DNA of 20,569 nt from DASYPQ01 sp046155895 (GTDB lineage Bacteria; Planctomycetota; UBA1135; GCA-002686595): the NCBI GenBank assembly GCA_046155895.1, contig JBJXFB010000076.1, positions 1-20,569 of the forward strand, given 5' to 3'. The position numbers were made by a program, and so were the translations under genes. The notes beneath the pieces were generated by a model. That model was not told the DNA's origin. It made no database searches and saw only the letters and a list, made by a program, of their open reading frames with translations. Of this stretch, positions 14,911 to 20,569 are shown piece after piece; the stretch's first letter is position 1; every line of letters starts with the position of its first letter.

Positions 14911-15618
14911 TCAATCCGCCAATCCCGTCGTCCAATCACCCGCCGCGCCTCCGAGCGGCGCGAGCGGTGGCGCGATCTCGCCGCGCCGGCGGAAGCGATC
15001 CCGCATCTCGAGCACGGTGCGCGCGTAGGCGAGGGTGCCCGATCCTCCCTGCTCCAGGCGCGAGCGGCGCCAGGCCTCGTAGCCTCCCTCGGCGTCGATC
15101 CAGCGCTTGAGCTTCGTCCGCCCGGCGTTGTACGCGACGAGGACGCGCTCGGCGTCGGGTCCTTCGTGACGGATCAGCCATGCGAGGTGCGACGCGGAGA
15201 GGCGCGCCCCGAGGAATGCGTCGGACAGCAGGTCCTCGCGCTTCGGCTCGGGCAGCCCGAGCTTCCGCGCCGCGTCCCCCGCCGCCGAAGGCATCAGCTG
15301 GAAGGGCCCGAGCGCCCCGCTCGAGGAGACCGCGTCGATCCGGCCGCGGCTTTCGGCGTACATGACCGCCGCCAGCAAGCAGGGGTCGATCCCGCTCTCG
15401 GCCGCGGCGGCCCGGATCTCGGCCGCGTGGCTCTCCACGCGGCGGACGCCGACGATGCTCCACAGATCGCGCGCGACGCCCTTGACGAGATCGGGCGCCC
15501 GCCCCGTGAACTCGGGGGCGATCACGACCGCAGCGACCCCGAGCGCGAGAATCACGACCGCGCCGATCGCCGCTGCGCGCGTGAATCGCCGGAGAGAATG
15601 TCGCCCAGCCCCGGTCAC
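14911..15618 (-). CDS. membrane-anchored lytic transglycosylase (SLT domain)
   Basis: A 235-residue protein with an uncleaved-looking N-terminal membrane helix (about 17-34) and a Slt-type lysozyme-like domain (about 65-212). Catalytic Glu is E89 in YAESRG, followed by the family motifs SSSGALGPFQLMPSAAG (98-114), AYNAG (162-166) and YARTVLEMRDRF (198-209). It should cleave the beta-1,4 glycosidic bond of peptidoglycan, leaving 1,6-anhydro ends, in the periplasm. The usual Q of GLMQ is shifted to FQLMP, which is normal for the family. The start is GTG at 15618, which forms a GTGA overlap with the stop of the HEAT-repeat gene. No Shine-Dalgarno site is visible, so translation probably depends on the upstream gene. 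Confidence 0.92.
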   Translation of the reverse strand: MTGAGRHSLRRFTRAAAIGAVVILALGVAAVVIAPEFTGRAPDLVKGVARDLWSIVGVRRVESHAAEIRAAAAESGIDPCLLAAVMYAESRGRIDAVSSSGALGPFQLMPSAAGDAARKLGLPEPKREDLLSDAFLGARLSASHLAWLIRHEGPDAERVLVAYNAGRTKLKRWIDAEGGYEAWRRSRLEQGGSGTLAYARTVLEMRDRFRRRGEIAPPLAPLGGAAGDWTTGLAD

Positions 15619-18600
15619 TTCGGGTTGGAGCTCTCTGGCGAGCCCGGTTCGGGCGTCGGCTCCGCGCCCGGCTCGAGGCTGGTGATCGAATCGCGCAGTC
15701 CGGCGATCCAGGCGTCGCGGCTCGCGCCGCGCGAGGGCAGCTGGCCGAGGTCCCGCCCGAGCATGCGCGTGAGCTCCCGGCGGGCGCGCTCGACGAGGTG
15801 CGGCTCGCGCCGCCCGAGCACTTCGAGCATGGCCAGGCGCCCGGCACGCGTTCCGGCCCCCTCGAGGTCGGCCTTCTTCGGCGGATCGGCGCCCGCGCGG
15901 GCGAGCGCGGCGAGGAACCACGCCGTCGCGTCGTCGTGGACGACGCCGTCCCACCAGCTCCACCACGCGCTCGGAGGATCGCGCTCCGCCCGCAGATCGG
16001 TTCCGGTCAGCACGCAGAGCTCGCTGGCGAGGTGCGCGTCGCGCGGCGAGGTCGAGAGCATCGAGATCAGGACCGAGGCGCTCTCGGGAACTCCCTGTCG
16101 AGCGAGGATCAGCACGGCTTCGCGCCGTCCGGCATGCGTGGGCGAGGCCACGACGCGCAAGAGGGCATCGTGGGCCGACGGCCCGAGCGCCTCGAGCCCG
16201 GCGCGCGCCTTCTCGACCGTCGGCGTGCCGACGCCCTCGCCGAGCATCTCGATCAGGAGCGAAGCCGAATCGGGGTCGGCCAGGCTCGCCAGCCCCTCGG
16301 CCGCCGCGAGACGGATGGCCGGATCGGGATCCTCCGCCGCGAGCGAGAGCGCGTCGAGGACGAGCTCGCCGCCGATCCGCCCGATCGCGCGCAGCGCGGT
16401 TGCGCGGACCTCGGGAACTCCCAGGCGCGCGCGCACGATGAGCTCGGTCCGCGCCGAGTCGACGCGGTGAAGGCCGAGGGCCTCGATCGCGGCGACCTCC
16501 ACGCTCGAGACCGGATCGCCGAGGAGGCGCATCAGGATCGTGAGCTTCTCGGGCGTGGCCTCCGCCTGTCCGAGCAGCGCGCGAGCGGATGCGATCCGGA
16601 TCGGAACGCGGCGGTCGGAAGCCATCGTCTGGGCGAAAGCCGGGCCGCAGGCGGAGAAGATGCGCGCGAGCTCTTCCGCGGGGGCGCTGGGGAAGCGCTC
16701 GTCCATGAGATCGACGAGGACACGGCCGTTCTCGGCGGGGACTTCGCGGTCGCCTCGACCCGGCTGGGCGGGAGTCCCTTCCTCCCCCACCGCGCCCGAG
16801 GCCCGGGCCGACCGCAGACAGAGATCGAGGAGACGCCGCGAGCGATCGGACCAGTAGGGCTCGCTCCCGAGGAGCGCCTTCAGGGTCTGGAAGTCCGCCG
16901 GCTCGGCGCAATCCGCCCGTTCGTAGGCGCGCTCGAGCTCGGCGACGCCTTCGTCTCGCCCGGCATCGGGCCGCGAGGGAAGCGCGGCGAGCACGAGGCT
17001 CTTCATGCGCAGCGCACGCTCCGACTCCGTGTGCGGCTCCGACCACCAGGCGGACTGCTCGAGCCAGAGGTCGTGCGGCGAGAGGTGGCGCGAGGGATCG
17101 GGGAACCGCTGCCAGCGGTTGCGGTCGAGGAGGTCGATGGCGAGCGCGGCGGCGCGCTCGAACCAGGGCTCGCTCGCGCCGGATCCGAAGCTGAAGCCCT
17201 TGCCCCGGCCGCCGACCTGGATCTGCAGCGTGCGCTCGCTCGTCCCGCGCGAACCGCGCAGACCCGGCATCTTCTCGGGACCGAAGAGGCCTTCGGACTC
17301 GAGAGCGAGCACGAGGTCCCGCGCCTGGGCCGGATCGAGTCGAACCGTTTCCTCGACGGCGGCGTGGCCGAGGATGCCGACGCGGTCGACCGAGGACTCG
17401 TGCTCCGGTCCGAGCAGCGTGAACTCGCGGCTCCGCGTTCCGCCCTCGATGTAGCGGACGCTGATCCGCCCCAGGTCCTCGGGGCGCACCTCGAGCCACG
17501 CGCGCAGGGCGAAGAAGCGCTCGCGCGACTGGATCCACCACTCGACCCAGCGCGGGCCGTCGCTGCCGAAGGACTGCCCGGTCAGCAGCTCGAGACGGCG
17601 CAGCGCCCCCGGCATCAGGGCCGCGAGGTCGGAATGGAAGGTCTTGCCGGAGACCGTCGCGACGAGCCGATCGACCACGCTCTGGTCGAGCCAGGGCGTC
17701 ACGGCCGTGTCGCGGCTGCGGAATCCGATCCCGGCCAGCCCGACGGCGCAGGCGCCCGAGATGAACGGATCCCCGGACTGCAGGCCCGCGAGCAGGGGTT
17801 CGACGTTCGAATCGCCCAGGATGGGCCGGAGCTCGCGATCCTCGCGCTCGACGAGCGCGAGCACCGCGCACGCTCCCGTGCGCAGCACCCAGCGCTCGCG
17901 GAAGGCCACGCCGAGGAGCCGCATGTCGATGTCGGCGTCCGCGCGACCAGCCAAGGCATCGGCGACGGCCGCGATGACGTTGGCCGAGGGATCGGCGATG
18001 CGGGAGAGGAGCATGTCGGTGACTCGCGGGTCGTCCACGCGCGCGAGGAGCTCGACCGCGCGTTGACGCGTGTCGGCGCTCTTGGCGGCGAGGACGGGCT
18101 CGAGCACGCGGAAGGGGTCGGCGGGATCCTCGGCGACCGCCGGGGACCCGAGGTGCTCGAACAAGCGCTTCTGCGCTTCGATCCGGACGCCGACGTGCGG
18201 ATGGGAGAGCAGGTCGGCCAGGAACTTCGGGCTCGCGCGCACGGGGTCGGCGCGGACGAGGAGATCGAGCAAGGGGACCCCCGCGGAGACGGGCAGGCGG
18301 CCGAGCATCCGCTGGCTGACGAGATCGGCGTCCTCGGGGCGGCCGGAGCGCATGAGGACGCGCGCGGAGGTCAGGAGGACCGCGGCATGGTCGGCCGCGA
18401 GGTTGCGCCGCGCCGCGGCGATCCCGTCCTCGCCGAGCCCGAGCAGGCTCTCGACCGCCTGGCTGGAGAGTGCCTCGTCGACGCGCTTCTGCCGCGCGAG
18501 CTCGGCGTAGATGAAATCGGCCGGCCCAGCCGCCGGGGGGCTCGCACCCGCTCCGTGGGCCGGGGCGGCCGGCTTCCCCGACGCCGAAGGCGCGACCGGA

Positions 18601-18911
18601 GCGGGAACGACGATTTCGCCCCCGCGTCCGTTCCGACCTTTCGCGTTGGAGAAGACCTGCGATCGGTCCTTCTTGCAGCTGGCGCACCACGCGATGACCC
18701 GCCCGAGCTCGTCGCGGCGCCCCTCGTCGTGCACCTGGTAGTTGCGCGCGTGGCACACGAGGCACTCGTAGAAGGGCGCGACGTTGCCGCCGCTCGTGTT
18801 CTCCTTGGGGCTCGGCTTCTTGCCCGGGAGGACGAGCTGGGCCCGGGCTTCCCCCGCGAGAAACGCCAGAGCTGCCGCGAGGACGAGGACGGAACGCTTC
18901 AGGACGTGCAT
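15615..18911 (-). CDS. exported HEAT-repeat protein with N-terminal Cys4 motif
   Basis: A 1098-residue protein with a clear Sec signal peptide (1-24, ending GEARA). A Cys pair C50-LV-C53-H and a second pair C76-AS-C79 lie 23 residues apart, most like a small zinc ribbon; CxxCH is also a haem-c site. A Pro/Ala linker (102-130) leads to two blocks of HEAT-like helical repeats, about 140-440 and 700-960. Each block ends in an LTG...WW motif (443-459 and 968-987). HEAT solenoids bind proteins; no catalytic motif is seen, so the role is unknown, probably an envelope scaffold. It heads a two-gene unit with the lytic transglycosylase. I chose ATG 18911 because it places the signal peptide at the N-terminus; an in-frame ATG at 18962 is possible. 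No strong ribosome-binding site precedes either. Confidence 0.85.
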   Translation of the reverse strand: MHVLKRSVLVLAAALAFLAGEARAQLVLPGKKPSPKENTSGGNVAPFYECLVCHARNYQVHDEGRRDELGRVIAWCASCKKDRSQVFSNAKGRNGRGGEIVVPAPVAPSASGKPAAPAHGAGASPPAAGPADFIYAELARQKRVDEALSSQAVESLLGLGEDGIAAARRNLAADHAAVLLTSARVLMRSGRPEDADLVSQRMLGRLPVSAGVPLLDLLVRADPVRASPKFLADLLSHPHVGVRIEAQKRLFEHLGSPAVAEDPADPFRVLEPVLAAKSADTRQRAVELLARVDDPRVTDMLLSRIADPSANVIAAVADALAGRADADIDMRLLGVAFRERWVLRTGACAVLALVEREDRELRPILGDSNVEPLLAGLQSGDPFISGACAVGLAGIGFRSRDTAVTPWLDQSVVDRLVATVSGKTFHSDLAALMPGALRRLELLTGQSFGSDGPRWVEWWIQSRERFFALRAWLEVRPEDLGRISVRYIEGGTRSREFTLLGPEHESSVDRVGILGHAAVEETVRLDPAQARDLVLALESEGLFGPEKMPGLRGSRGTSERTLQIQVGGRGKGFSFGSGASEPWFERAAALAIDLLDRNRWQRFPDPSRHLSPHDLWLEQSAWWSEPHTESERALRMKSLVLAALPSRPDAGRDEGVAELERAYERADCAEPADFQTLKALLGSEPYWSDRSRRLLDLCLRSARASGAVGEEGTPAQPGRGDREVPAENGRVLVDLMDERFPSAPAEELARIFSACGPAFAQTMASDRRVPIRIASARALLGQAEATPEKLTILMRLLGDPVSSVEVAAIEALGLHRVDSARTELIVRARLGVPEVRATALRAIGRIGGELVLDALSLAAEDPDPAIRLAAAEGLASLADPDSASLLIEMLGEGVGTPTVEKARAGLEALGPSAHDALLRVVASPTHAGRREAVLILARQGVPESASVLISMLSTSPRDAHLASELCVLTGTDLRAERDPPSAWWSWWDGVVHDDATAWFLAALARAGADPPKKADLEGAGTRAGRLAMLEVLGRREPHLVERARRELTRMLGRDLGQLPSRGASRDAWIAGLRDSITSLEPGAEPTPEPGSPESSNPK
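18675..18764 (-). other. segment encoding CxxCH...CxxC site of the HEAT protein
   Basis: Residues 50-79: CLVCH, then 22 residues, then CASC. Two CxxC knuckles at this spacing are the usual form of a zinc ribbon or rubredoxin-like site. It follows the signal peptide directly, so it would be assembled outside the cytoplasm. The first pair also satisfies the haem-c consensus CxxCH, which is a less likely reading. Confidence 0.55.
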
Positions 18912-18981
18912 CGGGTCGATCCGGGGCCCTGCTACCCGGTTCGGGCCGAGAGGATACCTCATCTGATATAGGGAGGCTCCC
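18912..18981. promoter_or_regulatory. divergent intergenic region between HEAT gene and BtuF-like gene
   Basis: Seventy bases separate two divergent starts, so both promoters should lie here or just inside the opposite gene. The only AT-rich patch is at 18952-18970. On the minus strand it contains TATCCT (18957-18952), a fair -10 box without a good -35 box. On the + strand GGGAGG (18971-18976), 5 nt before the ATG at 18982, is a strong ribosome-binding site. Confidence 0.4.
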
Positions 18982-19971
18982 ATGGGCTCCCCCCGCATCG
19001 CCAGCCTCCTGCCCTCCGCCACGGAGATCGTCTGCGCTCTCGGCGCGGGGGCGGAGATCGTGGGGCTGAGCCACGAATGCGATTTCCCCCCCGAATCGAC
19101 CTCCGGGAAGCCCGTCCTGACCTCGACGCGCGTCCGGAAGGGCCTCCCGAGCGCCGCGATCGACCGCAAAGTGCGCGAGATCCTGCGCGTGGCGCTGGCG
19201 GTTTACGAAGTCGACGTCGAGGCCCTGGAGCGCGCGCGGCCGTCGGTCATCGTCACCCAGGACCTGTGCGAGGTGTGCGCGGTCTCGCTGGAGGACGTCC
19301 GCCGGGCCCTCTCGACGATCGGCCATTCCGCGGAGACGGGAATCCGCGTCGTGAATCTGCACCCGACCTGCCTCGAGGACGTCCTGCGCGACGTCCTGAC
19401 CATCGGCGCAGCGATCGGGCGCGAGCGCGAGGCTGCCCTCGTCGCCGCAGGGATGCGCGAGCGTCTCCAGAAGGTCCGCGCGCGCGCCGCGGCGATTCCA
19501 GGGCCTCGCCCGAGCGTCCTGACGATCGAGTGGCTCGACCCGGTGATGGTCGGGGGCACGTGGATGCCGGAGCTCGTCGATATCGCCGGCGGCCGCGCCC
19601 TCGTCACGAAGCCCGGGGACCACGCACCGACGCTCTCGCGGGACGAGCTCGAGCGACTCGCGCCCGAAGTCGTCGTGATCAAGCCCTGCGGCTTCGACCT
19701 CGCGCGGACCCGGCGCGAGATGGCAGCGTTCCTCGAGGGGCGCGGGTGGCCCGCCCTGCAGAGCGGCCGAGTCTGGATCGCCGACGGGAACGCCTACTTC
19801 AACCGGCCCGGGCCTCGCCTCGCCGACTCGGCGGAGATCCTGGCGGCCTGCATCCGCCCGCAGGCTTTCCAGGACTTCGCGGCGCTGCACGCCTCGGCGT
19901 TCGAACCGGCGCAATTGGGCGATCCATCCCTCCAGGCGGGACTCTCAAGTCATTGCCGTCCGGTGAGTTAG
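18982..19971 (+). CDS. BtuF-like cobalamin/iron-type substrate-binding fold protein, no signal peptide
   Basis: A 329-residue protein of the periplasmic-binding-protein class III fold (Fe/B12 type). It opens IASLLPSATEIVCALGAGAEIVGLSHECDFP, typical of the cobalamin-binding-protein subgroup, followed by VTQDLCEVCAVS (91-102), VMVGGTWMPELVDIAGG (188-204) and VVIKPCGFDL (231-240). These proteins usually deliver vitamin B12 or chelated iron to an ABC importer. This one has no signal peptide and no BtuC or BtuD permease/ATPase neighbour, and it is rich in conserved-looking His and Cys (HECD, CEVC). It may be cytoplasmic, or use a distant transporter. The ATG at 18982 has a strong GGGAGG site. The last about 30 residues (from about 300) look like a variable tail. 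Confidence 0.88.
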   Translation: MGSPRIASLLPSATEIVCALGAGAEIVGLSHECDFPPESTSGKPVLTSTRVRKGLPSAAIDRKVREILRVALAVYEVDVEALERARPSVIVTQDLCEVCAVSLEDVRRALSTIGHSAETGIRVVNLHPTCLEDVLRDVLTIGAAIGREREAALVAAGMRERLQKVRARAAAIPGPRPSVLTIEWLDPVMVGGTWMPELVDIAGGRALVTKPGDHAPTLSRDELERLAPEVVVIKPCGFDLARTRREMAAFLEGRGWPALQSGRVWIADGNAYFNRPGPRLADSAEILAACIRPQAFQDFAALHASAFEPAQLGDPSLQAGLSSHCRPVS

Positions 19972-20072
19972 CACAAGACTCCCGCTGGGCTCCTGCCGCC
20001 TCTTGCGCGTGACGGCGCCGGGATGTCAAGGACGGATCGTGTCCGGCCCCTTCAGCCTCGGGTGGTGATCGC
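19972..20072. other. intergenic gap before parA
   Basis: A 101-bp gap between the BtuF-like stop and the ParA start. I see no tRNA, no convincing terminator hairpin, no parS-like palindrome and no clear promoter boxes. GGTGGTGAT (20061-20069) just before the ParA ATG may act as a weak ribosome-binding site. Confidence 0.4.
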
Positions 20073-20569
20073 ATGCACGTCCTCGCCCTGGTCAATCAAA
20101 AAGGCGGTTGCGGCAAGACGACCACCGCCATCAACCTCGCGGGCGCGCTGTCGGCCGCCGGCGAGCGCGTGCTCCTCGTCGATCTCGATCCGCAGGCGCA
20201 CGCGACGCTCGGCCTCGGTTGCGCGGTCGAGGACGAGCCGACCTGCCTCGACGTCCTGCGGGAGCGCGTGACCGTCCGCGAAGCCGTCCAGACGGCGCCG
20301 GGCGGCGTGTGGCTGCTGCCCGCGACCGCGGAGCTCGCCGAGTTCGAGGAGGAGGCCGCGCGGACGCTCGCGCCCGAGCGCGCGCTCTCCCGGGCTCTGG
20401 CGGGGGCCGGGCTCGCCTACGACTTCGCGATCCTGGACTGCCCCCCGCGGGCGGACGGCGTGCTCGCGGCCAACGCGCTGCGGGCCGCCGACACGGCCGT
20501 CTTGATCGTCGAATCGGGCACCTTCGCCCTGCAGGGCGCGCTCAAGGCGCTCGACGTGCTCGAGGCGAC
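20073..20569 (+). CDS. ParA family ATPase (3' end beyond window)
   Basis: The first 165 residues of a ParA/MinD-type partition ATPase, cut by the window edge. The deviant Walker A box K10-G-G-C-G-K15-T-T is preceded by VNQ as in ParA/Soj. The A' box LLVDLDPQAHATLGL (34-48) and a Walker B-type strand FAILDCPPRADG follow. ParA dimers bind DNA non-specifically in their ATP form and position chromosomes, plasmids or large protein assemblies. The partner (ParB or another adaptor) would be downstream and is not visible, so chromosome segregation versus another cargo cannot be decided. The ATG at 20073 gives the family-standard N-terminus. Confidence 0.93.
   Translation, partial: MHVLALVNQKGGCGKTTTAINLAGALSAAGERVLLVDLDPQAHATLGLGCAVEDEPTCLDVLRERVTVREAVQTAPGGVWLLPATAELAEFEEEAARTLAPERALSRALAGAGLAYDFAILDCPPRADGVLAANALRAADTAVLIVESGTFALQGALKALDVLEA

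Noticed and set aside
15798..18971. 1057-codon + strand open frame antisense to the HEAT-repeat gene
   Set aside because: It is Arg/Glu/Gly/Ala-rich with no recognisable domain. The opposite strand has a signal peptide, HEAT repeats and a coupled downstream gene. High GC removes stops from the antisense frame.
14911..19914. 1667-residue minus-strand open frame as one giant protein
   Set aside because: Only its last 235 residues form a real protein (the lytic transglycosylase). The rest is an out-of-frame reading of the HEAT gene and antisense of the BtuF-like gene.
1..20569. CRISPR arrays, tRNA or rRNA genes, insertion sequences, phage genes
   Set aside because: I read for regular direct repeats with spacers, cloverleaf ends, terminal inverted repeats around transposases, and integrases, and found none.

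Overview
The window is very GC-rich (roughly 70% by eye), gene-dense bacterial DNA. It most likely comes from a member of the Planctomycetota, or a close relative. That placement is an inference from three things: a secreted M36 metallopeptidase ending in a Cys-rich C-terminal domain (GDGS...CPC...GC) of a kind I associate with secreted planctomycete proteins; a HEAT-repeat protein carrying LTG...WW motifs; and a planctomycete-like MoxR/Bat gene order. There is no rRNA or tRNA to settle it. I see no insertion sequence, phage gene, CRISPR array or clear sign of recent transfer.

Layout. Positions 1-270 are apparently non-coding and hold two abutting hairpins, one with a 22-bp perfect stem. A histidine-phosphatase gene follows on the + strand (271-966) and converges, 9 nt apart, on a long minus-strand operon. 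Read in its own direction that operon is: MoxR AAA+ ATPase (11111-10113), DUF58 protein (10109-9171), a BatD-like single-pass membrane protein (9174-8305), BatA and BatB VWA membrane proteins (8308-7229, 7232-6174), BatC-like charged TPR protein (6177-5107), BatD (5107-3314), BatE with TPR and SH3-like domain (3314-2565), and a sulfatase-fold lipoprotein lacking the usual catalytic residues (2514-976). From DUF58 to BatE every junction is an ATGA, GTGA, TTGA or TGATG stop/start overlap, so the set should be made in fixed proportion.

Upstream, on the same strand, is the large secreted M36 peptidase gene (14785-11282) with its own terminator. Before it lies a two-gene unit: an exported HEAT-repeat protein with a Cys4 motif (18911-15615) overlapping by GTGA a membrane-anchored lytic transglycosylase (15618-14911). 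A 70-bp divergent region separates this unit from a + strand gene for a BtuF-like periplasmic-binding-fold protein without a signal peptide (18982-19971). The window ends inside a ParA-type ATPase gene (20073 onward).

How the genes work together. MoxR is expected to remodel or load the VWA proteins BatA and BatB. BatC, BatD and BatE would be the membrane/periplasmic part of the same envelope-stress (aerotolerance-type) machine. The sulfatase-like lipoprotein at the operon end and the extra BatD-like protein are the unusual parts. The lytic transglycosylase and HEAT protein probably act together on the cell envelope. The many long open frames antisense to these genes are high-GC shadows and were left out.
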